Positions 27,887 through 36,896 of a stretch of 64,000 bases of DNA are shown one piece after another; the stretch's first letter is position 1, and each line of letters begins with the position of its first letter. A model generated the notes under the pieces. The model did no database searches and was not told the DNA's origin. It was given only the letters and a program-made list of their open reading frames with translations. Source of the stretch: Catenibacillus scindens (GTDB lineage: Bacteria; Bacillota; Clostridia; Lachnospirales; Lachnospiraceae); contig NZ_JACHFW010000015.1 in assembly GCF_014202115.1 (NCBI RefSeq), positions 24,812 to 88,811 of the forward strand, read 5' to 3'. Both the position numbers and the translations under genes were made by a program.

Positions 27887-27939
27887 AATGATCCCTCCTG
27901 TTTAAGACTCCTGGGAGTCTTCCAATATCTGATAAATAT

Positions 27940-28248
27940 TTACAGAAACATTTCAACAATGTATACAGCAGCAATGGCCGCCACAGCTACAACCACAAGA
28001 CTTTTCCTGAAATATCCCAGGCATATGGCCACAATGGCTCCCACTGCCGCCGATACCGTATGACCAGTGGAATAAAAAATATCGGGGAAAGTCAAGGCTC
28101 CCAGCACCGCGTAGGGGGTATAATCAAGGAATGACCGCCAAAAGCGGGACTTAATTTTTTTCCTGAACACTGTAACAGGAAGCACTCTTGGAATATAAGT
28201 AACCAGCGCCATCACGGCGATACAAATCATGATCCTCTCAGTACTCAT
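27940..28248 (-). CDS. azlD: AzlD-type transporter subunit
   Basis: A 102-residue membrane protein with about four hydrophobic segments and the family motif ALVTYIPRVLPV. AzlD works with AzlC to export branched-chain amino acids in Bacillus. The start overlaps the azlC end by 11 bp. Confidence 0.9.
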   Translation of the reverse strand: MSTERIMICIAVMALVTYIPRVLPVTVFRKKIKSRFWRSFLDYTPYAVLGALTFPDIFYSTGHTVSAAVGAIVAICLGYFRKSLVVVAVAAIAAVYIVEMFL

Positions 28249-28945
28249 AGTCCGCCTCCTCCTTTGGGAACAGCCACGCGCCTATCGCCGCAGCAGTCAC
28301 AGTGGCGATGATTATGCGAAATCCCGATGAAATAAAGGAAAGCAGCGGCACATATTTAAACATACATGTAATGGTCACCGCCATGACAATGATCAGAAGT
28401 ATTTTAAAAGAATCCCTGGCCGCCGGCACGATCAGGGCAATAAACATGGCATAAAGGGCGATGCCCATGGCATTTTGCAAAGCCTCCGGCAAAAGGTTTG
28501 AAATACAGCATCCACATATTGTTCCCAGATTCCATCCCACAATGGGGAGAAGGATCAATCCAAACATATAGCCGGCTTTTATGGGGCCTTTTTTCATGGA
28601 AGCTATGACAAAGGTCTCATCGGTAATACCAAAAGCAAAAATAAGGCGCTTCCACAATGGAATGGCCTTCTCGATCTTTTGAGACAATGCCAGAGACATA
28701 AGCATATATCTTAAATTAATGACAAAAGTGGTCAAGGCAATCTCTCCATAACCTGCCCCGGCAATCATCAGATTCATTCCCGCAAACTGACCGGCACTAG
28801 TGAGATTGGTCAGGGATATAAAAATCCCCACCCACACGTCAAGCCCGCCGGCCACTGCCAAAAATCCGAAAGTAAACGACACGGGAAAATAACCGATACC
28901 GATAGGCAGGCCGCCCTTTAAGCCCTCTTTAAACGCGCTCTGCAT
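28238..28945 (-). CDS. azlC: AzlC-type branched-chain amino acid exporter
   Basis: A 235-residue polytopic membrane protein (MQSAFKEGLKGGLPIGIGYFP; SAGQFAGMNLM; NLRYMLMSLALSQ), the large partner of AzlD. ATG follows a GGAGAGAG site. The liv import operon lies just beyond the kinase-like gene, so import and export of similar substrates are encoded side by side. Confidence 0.92.
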   Translation of the reverse strand: MQSAFKEGLKGGLPIGIGYFPVSFTFGFLAVAGGLDVWVGIFISLTNLTSAGQFAGMNLMIAGAGYGEIALTTFVINLRYMLMSLALSQKIEKAIPLWKRLIFAFGITDETFVIASMKKGPIKAGYMFGLILLPIVGWNLGTICGCCISNLLPEALQNAMGIALYAMFIALIVPAARDSFKILLIIVMAVTITCMFKYVPLLSFISSGFRIIIATVTAAAIGAWLFPKEEADYEY

Positions 28946-29040
28946 TTTTTCTCTCTCCTGCTTGCTTATATATGAAAATCCGTTTCACAGCAGAGGCGGA
29001 AAAGACTGCTTTTAGTCCTTTCCGCCTGCCCCGATCCGTC

Positions 29041-29691
29041 TCACAGCGACAGCCCGTAATCTTTGAAACGCACTGCCATATGGGCTTTTATAGCGGCCAC
29101 ACAGCCGTCAAAGCCCAGCTTGCTGCTGTCTAAGCACAGATCATAATTTCTCGCGTCATACCAGTTATGACCTGTGTGATATTTATAATAATCCCCTCGG
29201 TATTTATCTGTCTTTTCGATAAATTTCTCCATCTCCCTGAGGGTCATGCTGTTGCGCTCCATGGCTCTCGCCAGACAAAACTCTTTGGAACCATGGACAA
29301 AAATGCTCAGGCAATTGTCGTAGTCTTTAAGCACAAAATCCGCGCATCGTCCGATGATGACACAGTTTTCCTGCTCCGCCAGCTCTTTAATAATCTTAGC
29401 CTGGTAATTAAAAAGATTATCGTCTGAGACAAAATCATCGCTCTCCGGCGTCAGAAGGCCGCCATCATAAATATTTCTCACGTTGGCCAGCTTCTGCAAA
29501 AAAGTCCGGCGCACACTCTCATCCACCTGGCCGAAAAGCTTCTCGTTAATTCCGCTGTCCTCAGAGGCCATTCGGATCAGTTCATAGCCATAACAGTTAA
29601 AGCCAAGATCCTTTGCCAGCATACGTCCCACCGTCTTTCCGCCGCTTCCGTACTGGCGGGCAATGGTGATCACTATATTACGTTTTTCCAT
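29041..29691 (-). CDS. cytidylate kinase-like protein
   Basis: A 216-residue P-loop protein (ITIARQYGSGGKTVGRMLA, about residues 9-27) of the cytidylate kinase-like family, which is common in Clostridia and separate from housekeeping Cmk. It has VIIGRCADFVL in the middle. The substrate is not established. It starts 15 bp after the livF stop and may be read through from the liv genes. Confidence 0.85.
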   Translation of the reverse strand: MEKRNIVITIARQYGSGGKTVGRMLAKDLGFNCYGYELIRMASEDSGINEKLFGQVDESVRRTFLQKLANVRNIYDGGLLTPESDDFVSDDNLFNYQAKIIKELAEQENCVIIGRCADFVLKDYDNCLSIFVHGSKEFCLARAMERNSMTLREMEKFIEKTDKYRGDYYKYHTGHNWYDARNYDLCLDSSKLGFDGCVAAIKAHMAVRFKDYGLSL

Positions 29692-29706
29692 GACAGATCC
29701 CCCTTG

Positions 29707-30417
29707 TTACTCTCCAAGATAAGCTTTTTTCACAGATTCATCGTTCATAAGTTCTTTGGCGTCACCACTTAAAGTGATCTTCCCTGTTTCCAGGACATAG
29801 GCACGGTCCGCAATGGAGAGTGCTTTTTTCGCGTTCTGCTCTACTAAAAGCACCGTGGTTCCTCCTTTGCTGACCTCCTGGATAATATCAAAAATCTCAT
29901 TGACAAAAATCGGCGAGAGCCCCATAGACGGCTCGTCCATGAGAATAATCCTTGGACGGCTCATAAGAGCCCGCCCCATGGCAAGCATCTGCTGCTCGCC
30001 GCCGCTTAAAGTACCGGCAAGCTGGCCTCTGCGCTCTTTCAGTCTGGGAAAGCGCTTGTAGATCATCTCCAGGGATTCCTCGATTTCCTTTTTATCTTTG
30101 CGGGTGTAGGCACCAAGTTTCAGGTTCTCAAGCACCGTCAGATCAGCAAATACCCGGCGGCCTTCCGGTACATGGGCGATCCCTTTGGACACGATCTTGT
30201 GTCCGGGAAGTTTTGTGATCTCCTGTCCCTCAAAAAATACATGTCCGCTTTTGGCCTGGATCAGGCCGGTGATGGTGTGGAGAATGGTCGTCTTTCCGGC
30301 GCCGTTGGCTCCGATAAGGGCAATAACCTCCCCCTCGCCTACTTCAAAGGAAACGCCTTTAATGGCCTGAATGACCCCGTAAAACACTTCCAGATCTTTG
30401 ATTTCAAGCATTGCCAT
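29707..30417 (-). CDS. livF: branched-chain amino acid ABC transporter, ATPase LivF
   Basis: A 236-residue ATPase with Walker A GANGAGKTT, signature LSGGEQQ and Walker B ILMDEP, plus the D-loop SMGLSP typical of LivF. It lies 12 bp after livG and is the last transporter gene of the unit. Confidence 0.95.
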   Translation of the reverse strand: MAMLEIKDLEVFYGVIQAIKGVSFEVGEGEVIALIGANGAGKTTILHTITGLIQAKSGHVFFEGQEITKLPGHKIVSKGIAHVPEGRRVFADLTVLENLKLGAYTRKDKKEIEESLEMIYKRFPRLKERRGQLAGTLSGGEQQMLAMGRALMSRPRIILMDEPSMGLSPIFVNEIFDIIQEVSKGGTTVLLVEQNAKKALSIADRAYVLETGKITLSGDAKELMNDESVKKAYLGE

Positions 30418-30429
30418 ACGTTTTCCCTC

Positions 30430-31188
30430 CTATTCGCCAAGATAAGCTTTGACCACTCTAGGGTCATTTAAAACATCCCCGGTCTTTCCCTGGGCAAGTA
30501 CTGTGCCGAAATTTAATACCGTCACTTCCTCACAGATCCCTGACACAAGCTTCATATCATGTTCGATGAGAAGAATAGTCATTTTAAACTTTTCCCGAAC
30601 AAACTGGATGGTCTTCATCAGTTCCTCCGTCTCGTTGGGATTCATGCCCGCTGCGGGCTCATCCAAAAGCAAAAGTTTCGGTTCTGTGGCCAGGGCTCTG
30701 GCGATTTCCAGTTTTCTCTGCTTTCCATAGGGCAGATTGGCAGCCATGTTCCCGGCTTCTTTATCCAGGTCAAACACCTTTAAAAGCTCCATAGCCCGCT
30801 CATCCATGGATTTTTCCACCTTCCGGTATCCGGGCAGGCGCAGTATTCCGGTAAAAAGATTATATTTAAAATGATTATGAAGGCCAATCTTTACATTATC
30901 CATAACAGACATATTTTTAAAGAGACGGATGTTCTGAAAGGTACGGGCGATGCCCGCCTTATTGATCTCCACCGTCTTTTTTCCCACAAGATTCTGGCCA
31001 TCCAGGGTAATAATCCCCTCTGTTGGACGGTACACCCCGGTGAGAAGATTGAACACCGTAGTTTTTCCGGCACCATTTGGGCCGATGAGGCCATAAAGCT
31101 GGCCCTGGTCAATAGTCATATCCAGGCTGTCCACAGCCCTGAGGCCGCCAAAGGAAATGCCCAGATTACGAACTTCCAACAATGCCAT
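30430..31188 (-). CDS. livG: branched-chain amino acid ABC transporter, ATPase LivG
   Basis: A 252-residue ATPase. It has Walker A GPNGAGKTT, the LivG-specific GIARTFQNIRLF segment, and LLLDEPAAGMNP. The signature loop reads LPYGKQRKLEIARAL in place of LSGGQ, as is normal for LivG. It lies 3 bp after livM. Confidence 0.95.
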   Translation of the reverse strand: MALLEVRNLGISFGGLRAVDSLDMTIDQGQLYGLIGPNGAGKTTVFNLLTGVYRPTEGIITLDGQNLVGKKTVEINKAGIARTFQNIRLFKNMSVMDNVKIGLHNHFKYNLFTGILRLPGYRKVEKSMDERAMELLKVFDLDKEAGNMAANLPYGKQRKLEIARALATEPKLLLLDEPAAGMNPNETEELMKTIQFVREKFKMTILLIEHDMKLVSGICEEVTVLNFGTVLAQGKTGDVLNDPRVVKAYLGE

Positions 31189-31191
31189 AAT

Positions 31192-32145
31192 TTAAGCCTC
31201 CTTTGAAACTTTGGCCGCCTGACGCCGGGCCATCAGTTTTTCTTTAAATTTTGAATTGTTAAACAGCATCATAACGATCAGCACAATAGAGTATACAAGC
31301 ATACGGTAATCCGCCACGCCTCTGAGCAACTCCGGCAGAAGTGTCAGAATCACCGCAGCGATAATGGAACCGCGGATGCTTCCCATGCCGCCGAGGACAA
31401 CCATAACAAGGATCTCAATGGATGTGTTATAATCAAAATTGCCCGGCTTTAAAATACTGATATTATGAGCGTAGACCACACCGGCCACGCCGGCGAAAAA
31501 GGCTGAAATGACAAAAGCCATAACCTTATATTTGCTCACCTTGATCCCCGCAGCCTCGGCAGCAATGTAATTATCCCGGATAGCACAGATTGCCCGGCCC
31601 TGTCTGGACTTCACCAGATTGGAAACCACCACAACGACAATAAGCGTCAGGATAAACACAAGGGTGAAATTCCGGTAAGAAGTCATCAGCGGAATACCTG
31701 AAAGGCCGCTGGCTCCTCCCGTGATCCCCAGAGTATTAAAAACAGACTTGATGATCTCACCGAAACCAAGGGTCACAATGGCCAGATAGTCACCGCGAAG
31801 GCGCAATACCGGCACACCAATGATCACGCCGGCGAGAGCCGCCACAACGCCGCCCACAACAAGGCCGACAGCCAGGGAAAGCCACCCCGGCAGGGGAAGG
31901 TTCATAGATACCAGAGCCCCTGAGTAGGCCCCCACAGACATAAATGCCGCATGGCCCAGGGTCAGCTCACCTAAAAACCCGACAATAAGGCACAGGGAAA
32001 CCGCCATCATCACATTGGTGCATACAGGAACGATCATGGACAATAGCTGACGCCCTACCCATCCAAACTGGATGGCCAGCATCACCAGAACGTAGATAAC
32101 AACAGCGATCCCGATATTGATCAATAATTTCTGATATTTCTTCAC
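31192..32145 (-). CDS. livM: branched-chain amino acid ABC transporter, permease LivM
   Basis: A 317-residue permease with about nine hydrophobic segments and the conserved VLRLRGDYLAIVTLGFGEI. Two GTG codons are possible. GTG 32145 has AGGTGAT at good distance; GTG 32154 directly abuts the livH stop. Confidence 0.94.
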   Translation of the reverse strand: MKKYQKLLINIGIAVVIYVLVMLAIQFGWVGRQLLSMIVPVCTNVMMAVSLCLIVGFLGELTLGHAAFMSVGAYSGALVSMNLPLPGWLSLAVGLVVGGVVAALAGVIIGVPVLRLRGDYLAIVTLGFGEIIKSVFNTLGITGGASGLSGIPLMTSYRNFTLVFILTLIVVVVVSNLVKSRQGRAICAIRDNYIAAEAAGIKVSKYKVMAFVISAFFAGVAGVVYAHNISILKPGNFDYNTSIEILVMVVLGGMGSIRGSIIAAVILTLLPELLRGVADYRMLVYSIVLIVMMLFNNSKFKEKLMARRQAAKVSKEA

Positions 32146-32154
32146 CGCGATCAC

Positions 32155-33042
32155 CTACACTTTCTCGATCCGGATCTTACCCAGCAGACCGGACGGCTTT
32201 ACAAGAAGAACAACAACCAGCACGCCGAATACAATAGCGTCTGAGAGCTGTGTTGAAATGTACGCTTTGGAAAGACTTTCAATGATGCCAAGGACAATAC
32301 CGCCAAGCATCGCTCCCGGAACGCTTCCGATACCGCCAAGCACCGCCGCCACAAACGCCTTAATACCGGGAAGAGCCCCCAGGGTGGGCTGAAGAGACTC
32401 GTACTGGCAGATAAACAGAAGTCCGGCTACTGCCGCCAGGGCAGAACCGATGGCAAATGTCAGGGAAATGGTCCCGTTGACGCTGATGCCCATAAGCTCC
32501 GCAGCGCCTTTATCTTCAGACACGGCCCGCATGGCACGGCCTGCCTTTGTCTTATTAATAAATAACGTTAATAAGATCATGGAAATGGTTGTCACCACTA
32601 AAGTAACAATAGTGATCCCCGAAATGTGGATTCCGGCAATCTGTACCGACGGCACCCGAATAATAGAGCCAAAAGGTATAGGTGTTGCCTTAAAGATCAG
32701 CAGCGCCAGGTTTTGCAAAAGGAAGCTGACGCCAATGGCTGTGATCAGCACAGCTAAAGGCTGCGCGTTGCGCAAAGGTTTGTATGCCACTTTTTCGATA
32801 ACCACACCAAGTACCGCACACACGATAATGGACAAAATAACCGCTACCGCCGCAGGCAGACCAAGGATACCGTAAAAGACATACAAAGAATACGCGCCGA
32901 CCATAATAATATCCCCGTGGGCAAAATTGATCATCTTGGCAATACCATACACCATCGTATAGCCAAGGGCGATCAGCGCGTAAATACTTCCGGTACGAAG
33001 ACCGTTGATCAATTGTTCGACAATGTTAATAACTAAATCCAT
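32155..33042 (-). CDS. livH: branched-chain amino acid ABC transporter, permease LivH
   Basis: A 295-residue permease (QLINGLRTGSIYALIALGYTMVYG; MINFAHGDIIMVGAY; GKAGRAMRAVSED-like KTKAGRAMRAVSEDK). ATG has a GGCGGAGGGC site. A 326-bp spacer with a terminator separates it from livK, so livH-M-G-F may be made at a lower level than the binding protein. Confidence 0.95.
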   Translation of the reverse strand: MDLVINIVEQLINGLRTGSIYALIALGYTMVYGIAKMINFAHGDIIMVGAYSLYVFYGILGLPAAVAVILSIIVCAVLGVVIEKVAYKPLRNAQPLAVLITAIGVSFLLQNLALLIFKATPIPFGSIIRVPSVQIAGIHISGITIVTLVVTTISMILLTLFINKTKAGRAMRAVSEDKGAAELMGISVNGTISLTFAIGSALAAVAGLLFICQYESLQPTLGALPGIKAFVAAVLGGIGSVPGAMLGGIVLGIIESLSKAYISTQLSDAIVFGVLVVVLLVKPSGLLGKIRIEKV

Positions 33043-33368
33043 CGCCCTCCGCCTTTCTTTGTATTCTACAGACTGTTAGTTTTAGAAGCGCCCGCGCGCC
33101 GGCGCGGGCCTTTGTTCAGCTTTTGCTGACATTTCAAGACTCTCTCGCAAGTCTTGGCGCGGGATTTTGGACCGCGATCGCAGACATCTCACGTCTGATA
33201 TTGATATTATCGGATAAATACCATAAAAAAGCAACTATTTTTGTTATATTACTTCGGCCGTCTTTACTATTCATGGAGTGTTATTTAAGCATTAAGAAGC
33301 CCTGTTTTCTCTGTAACAAAAAGGCGGCGCCAAGCGGCGCCGCCCTCTGGACTTGTGTATATCAAAAG
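33043..33368 (-). promoter_or_regulatory. livK-livH spacer with attenuating terminator and repeats
   Basis: Below the livK stop, on the minus strand, GGCGGCGCC-GCTT-GGCGCCGCC followed by TTTTTGTT (33318-33344) is a clear terminator. The spacer further holds GCCCGCGC-CGGC-GCGCGGGC (about 33088-33108), a family 2 repeat (33114-33197), and about 100 bp of AT-rich sequence where I saw no confident promoter. Partial read-through into livH is the likely arrangement. Confidence 0.65.
33114..33197. repeat. palindromic repeat, family 2 (copy A)
   Basis: AGC-TTTT-GCT (33118-33127), CAAGACT (33135-33141) with AGTCTTG (33150-33156), the tail GGCGCGGGATT (33156-33166) and CAGAC-ATCTCAC-GTCTG (33181-33197). 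The CAAGAC...GTCTTGGCGCGGGATT block matches copies at 36371-36396 and 42741-42793. Confidence 0.65.
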
Positions 33369-34586
33369 TTATTCCGCAGTTGTCTCTTCCCCGCCGTTTT
33401 CACCGTAAATAGTGTAAGCGCCGTCCGAAATCTGGATAAACTTGGCATCTTTATTAGGTTCACCGTTCTCATCGAAGGAAAGCCCTGCACCTGTCAGTCC
33501 GTCGATCTGTACCTGGTGCATTGCCGAAATCAGAGCGTCGCTGTCAATACTTCCGGCCTGCTCCATGGCAGCTTTAATCACATAAACAGCGTCGTAGGCG
33601 TCCGCAGCAAACTGATCCGGAGTGGAGCCGTAATTTTCTTCATAAGTGCTGACAAAACCGGATGTCATTTCATCGGTGGCCGCTGAGAAGAAAGAGCTTA
33701 AAAATACTGCGCCCTCCACAGTCGCCGGATCGGTCACTGTTTCAAGTACGCCGTCCCAGCCATCGCTTCCAAGAAAAGGAATCTCCAGTCCCATATCCGC
33801 AGCCTGCTTTGTAATATATGTGGCAGCCTGATAGTAACCGCACACAACGATCACATCGGCGTTTGTGCCCTTAATCTTTGTAAGCTGTGTATTAAAATCC
33901 ACATCAGCATCGGCAAAAGCCTCATTAGCTACAATCGTTGCCCCAAGTTCTTCAGCTTTAGACACAAGACCATCCCGGATACCTGTACCATAATCGCTGG
34001 AATTGCTGTATAAAACGGCAATGTTCTGAGCGCCCATCTCATTAACAGCGAAATCTGCCAGTGTCTCGCCCTGAAGTGTATCTGTAAAGCAGATACGGAA
34101 TGCATTGGGGTTCTTTACGCAGTCTACACCGGAGCCGGATGGTGTGACTACGAGAAGGTTATCCTGGTTGGAAATATCGGCGATAGCCATGCAGCACCCT
34201 GTTGTTGTGGCACCCACCAACGCGTTAATATTCTGATCCATAAGGCTGTTGTAAGCACTCACCGCTTTGTCCTCAGTAGCTTCGTCATCGGCAAAAACCA
34301 TTTTCAGAGAATACGTTGTATCTCCGGCGGTCACACCGCCTGCGGCGTTGATCTCGTTCACTGCCACTTCAATGCCCTGGCGCACAGAAATACCATAAGA
34401 CGCTGCAGACCCGGTCAGGGGCCCCATACCACCTACAATAAACTCTGCTGTAGCGCCTGCTGCCCCAGCCTGGCTTTCACTTCCGGAAGCCGCAGCCTGA
34501 CTGTCTGAACCCGCACTTTCCCCGCATGCTGCTAAAGACAACACCATCGCCGCAGTAAGGCCGGCACATAAAAACTTTCTTTTCAT
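33369..34586 (-). CDS. livK: branched-chain amino acid-binding lipoprotein LivK
   Basis: A 405-residue substrate-binding protein with a signal peptide and lipobox (VLSLAACGE), a Ser/Ala/Gly-rich linker and the Leu/Ile/Val-binding fold (FIVGGMGPLTGSAASYG; ATTTGCCMAIAD; VTPSGSGVDC; FRICFTDTLQGE). ATG 34586 was chosen because GGAGG lies 9 bp ahead; an in-frame TTG at 34592 is too close. It has its own strong promoter. Confidence 0.95.
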   Translation of the reverse strand: MKRKFLCAGLTAAMVLSLAACGESAGSDSQAAASGSESQAGAAGATAEFIVGGMGPLTGSAASYGISVRQGIEVAVNEINAAGGVTAGDTTYSLKMVFADDEATEDKAVSAYNSLMDQNINALVGATTTGCCMAIADISNQDNLLVVTPSGSGVDCVKNPNAFRICFTDTLQGETLADFAVNEMGAQNIAVLYSNSSDYGTGIRDGLVSKAEELGATIVANEAFADADVDFNTQLTKIKGTNADVIVVCGYYQAATYITKQAADMGLEIPFLGSDGWDGVLETVTDPATVEGAVFLSSFFSAATDEMTSGFVSTYEENYGSTPDQFAADAYDAVYVIKAAMEQAGSIDSDALISAMHQVQIDGLTGAGLSFDENGEPNKDAKFIQISDGAYTIYGENGGEETTAE

Positions 34587-34965
34587 CCTCAAATTCCTCC
34601 TTTAGCCGGAAATATCGGCTGACTTTTTTCATTTATTTTGAATTATGTCTGTCCTCCGCTGTCAAATGTCTGTCTCATATCATACTGCCTTTTATGATTT
34701 TTGTCAACGCCACAGCCAGAGATTTATGTTAATTTTGTAATAGTTCATCACTTAAACGCAGCGCAGTGTCTGGTGCGGATTCCTCTGTTCTCATCGTTCA
34801 TGGCCATCCTACCATTTAATATACAAACATTATCCGTCTATTGCCAGCCCTCTTTTTATCTGATATACTGTAATTACTGCAAACAGTTTACTTTTCACAG
34901 AATAAACAGTAACCTGAGTATGCCGTCTACGGTCGGCATTCAATTAACGAAAAGGAGAATCTATT
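34587..34965. promoter_or_regulatory. divergent promoter region between livK and the VOC gene
   Basis: On the minus strand, TTGACA (34702-34707), a 17-bp spacer and TATGAT (34679-34684) drive livK. On the plus strand, TTGCCA (34841-34846), a 17-bp spacer and TATACT (34864-34869) drive the VOC gene. The plus-strand leader contains ATGCCG-TCTACGGT-CGGCAT (about 34920-34939). The livK leader contains AGCCGATAT / ATTTCCGGCT. No gene was seen between. Confidence 0.75.
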
Positions 34966-35355
34966 ATGGAAAATTATCTCATCAGCGGTCTTGCCCACAT
35001 CGGCGTATTCACAACAGACGCCAAAAAGTGCGCCCAGTTTTATGAAAAACATCTGGGCTTCCGCCCCTACTACAGCTATGAGGCCAATGGTCTTCACCTG
35101 GAATTTGTGGAATGCGGTCGCTGTATTATCGAATTTGTGGAGAACGAAGGCTGCGGCCATACCGGCACCGTAGACCACATCGCCCTTGAGGTTCAGGGAA
35201 TCGAAGCCCTTGTTGAAAAGCTGAAATCCGAGGGAATCACCTTTGAGACCGAAGAGATCACTAAGATGCCGGACTTTTATCCCAACGGCGTAAAGAACAT
35301 TTTCTTCAGAGGGCCAGCCGGCGAGCGCATTGAGCTTTTTGACTATTCCCGCTAA
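34966..35355 (+). CDS. VOC-family (glyoxalase-like) protein
   Basis: A 129-residue protein of two beta-alpha-beta-beta-beta modules. Metal ligands are likely His (GLAHIGVF), Glu (LEFVE), His (VDHIALEV) and Glu (GERIELFDYSR), the glyoxalase I pattern, with FRGPAGERIEL at the end. Whether it detoxifies methylglyoxal or does something else is open. ATG has an AAAAGGAG site; the lipid kinase gene follows 14 bp later. Confidence 0.85.
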   Translation: MENYLISGLAHIGVFTTDAKKCAQFYEKHLGFRPYYSYEANGLHLEFVECGRCIIEFVENEGCGHTGTVDHIALEVQGIEALVEKLKSEGITFETEEITKMPDFYPNGVKNIFFRGPAGERIELFDYSR

Positions 35356-35369
35356 AGAGAAAAAGGGAT

Positions 35370-36299
35370 ATGATGAAATATTATTTTATCCTTAATCCCA
35401 ATGCCCGGACGGGCAAAGGCCAAAAGATCTGGAAAGATAAGCTTTTGCCCGCTCTTCGTGCTTCCCGCCGCCCATGGAAAGTCTTTTACACCCATTTCCC
35501 CGGACACTGTACTCAGATCGTGGAGCAGCTTACTCGTCCGGGCGGCTCTCCCGTGACTATTGTCATTCTGGGCGGCGACGGCACCCTCAATGAAGCGGTC
35601 AATGGCATCAAGGACTTTAGCCGGGTGTCTTTAGGCTATATTCCTCTGGGTTCCAGTAACGACTTTTCCAGGGGCATGGAACAAAAAGGGGCCGATCCGG
35701 CACAGACCCTTCACAATATTTTACGTAAAAAGCATGAGGTTTGGCTGGATTACGGCGTTGTCAAGGCGCCAGGAACAAAGGAACAGCGCTTCATTGTCAG
35801 CAGCGGTATCGGTTTTGACGCCTACGTTACCGATGATGCTCTCCACTCTCCCATAAAAAATGTTCTCAACGCTTTCCATCTTGGGAAACTGACCTATGCG
35901 GTCATCTCTTTAAAGCAGTTATTCCGCATCCGTCTTCAAAAAGCTTCCATAACCGTGGACGGGAAAACCATGGATTTTAAGCGTTTCTACTTTGCTTCTT
36001 CCCACAATCTTCCCTATGAAGGCGGCGGCTTTAAATTCACCCCAAAAGCTTCCCCCTGTGATGGAAAGCTGGATATATGTGTGATCTATAATTTCTTCAA
36101 AGGGATTATCCCTGTACTTCTCCCCACAGCTTTTTTGGGAATACATCCCATATTCCACGGCGTAAAAATACTTAGGGGCAAAGATATACATGTATCCCTG
36201 GAAAGGCCCTACCCTGTACATACAGACGGGGAGACTTACCGCCCTCAGACGGATATCCACATCTGGTGCGAGGCCGGCAAGATCCATTTTATATATTAA
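35370..36299 (+). CDS. YegS/BmrU-type lipid kinase (copy 1)
   Basis: A 309-residue kinase of the diacylglycerol kinase catalytic fold. It has ILNPNARTGKG near the N-terminus, the nucleotide-binding VILGGDGTLNEAVNG (about residues 66-80) and LGSSNDFSRGM, and then the beta-sandwich lipid domain. It probably phosphorylates a membrane lipid such as diacylglycerol. A second, only distantly similar copy is at 40405-41376. Confidence 0.88.
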   Translation: MMKYYFILNPNARTGKGQKIWKDKLLPALRASRRPWKVFYTHFPGHCTQIVEQLTRPGGSPVTIVILGGDGTLNEAVNGIKDFSRVSLGYIPLGSSNDFSRGMEQKGADPAQTLHNILRKKHEVWLDYGVVKAPGTKEQRFIVSSGIGFDAYVTDDALHSPIKNVLNAFHLGKLTYAVISLKQLFRIRLQKASITVDGKTMDFKRFYFASSHNLPYEGGGFKFTPKASPCDGKLDICVIYNFFKGIIPVLLPTAFLGIHPIFHGVKILRGKDIHVSLERPYPVHTDGETYRPQTDIHIWCEAGKIHFIY

Positions 36300-36333
36300 A
36301 AAAACCGGCAAAGCCGGATTCTTTAAAAATTAT
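36300..36333 (+). terminator. terminator after the lipid kinase
   Basis: CCGGC-AAA-GCCGG followed by ATTCTTT just past the stop codon on the plus strand. Confidence 0.6.
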
Positions 36334-36370
36334 AGGAAACGTCATAATAATTTTTATTATGACGTTTCCT
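36334..36370. repeat. near-perfect 17-bp hairpin
   Basis: AGGAAACGTCATAATAA (36334-36350) and TTATTATGACGTTTCCT (36354-36370) pair perfectly around TTT. It lies between converging genes and directly abuts a family 2 repeat. It could be a bidirectional terminator or part of a small mobile palindrome. Confidence 0.7.
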
Positions 36371-36396
36371 GCGCCAAGACCCGCAAGCGGGTCTTA
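36371..36396. repeat. palindromic repeat, family 2 (copy B)
   Basis: AAGACCCGC (36376-36384) and GCGGGTCTT (36387-36395) are separated by two bases. Read on the minus strand, the copy continues TTGGCGCAGGAA, as in copy C at 42741-42793. Confidence 0.7.
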
Positions 36397-36398
36397 AA

Positions 36399-36893
36399 TT
36401 ATTCATCTTCATTTCTGGCAATATCCCCTGTCATAGCCTGGGCAGCCCCCAAAAGATCTTCCGGGGCCATAAGCAGAGTGGAACCGATGCGGCCTCCGCT
36501 GACAGCCACCTCTCTAAAATTTAAAATCCGGCTGTCCATCACTGTTTTATAGTGCTTCTTCATGCCTAAAGGGCTGCAGCCGCCCCTAACATAACCGGTC
36601 ACCGCCAGAAGATCCCGGACATGAAGCATCTCCACGGACTTCTCACCCACAGCCTTCGCGGCGGCTTTCAAATCCAGCTCCATAGCTACCGGAATGACAA
36701 AAACATAGTATTCGCCCTTCCGACCATGGGTGACCAGTGTTTTAAAGGACCGCTCTATCTCTATTCCTGTTTTATCCGCCACCGCCATGCCGTCTGTAAA
36801 CTCATCGCATTCATACTGGACAACTTTATAGGGGATCTTCTTTTTATCCAGAAAACGCATGGCATTGGTCTTGACCTCTTTTTCCCTGGACAT
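36399..36893 (-). CDS. ybaK: Cys-tRNA(Pro) deacylase YbaK/EbsC
   Basis: A 164-residue trans-editing protein that removes cysteine from mischarged tRNA-Pro. It has KTNAMRFLDKKKIPYKVVQY at the N-terminus, FKTLVTHG and the conserved GYVRGGCSPLGMKKH. It starts 3 bp after the upstream lipoprotein gene stops, so the two are cotranscribed. Confidence 0.92.
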   Translation of the reverse strand: MSREKEVKTNAMRFLDKKKIPYKVVQYECDEFTDGMAVADKTGIEIERSFKTLVTHGRKGEYYVFVIPVAMELDLKAAAKAVGEKSVEMLHVRDLLAVTGYVRGGCSPLGMKKHYKTVMDSRILNFREVAVSGGRIGSTLLMAPEDLLGAAQAMTGDIARNEDE

Positions 36894-36896
36894 ATT

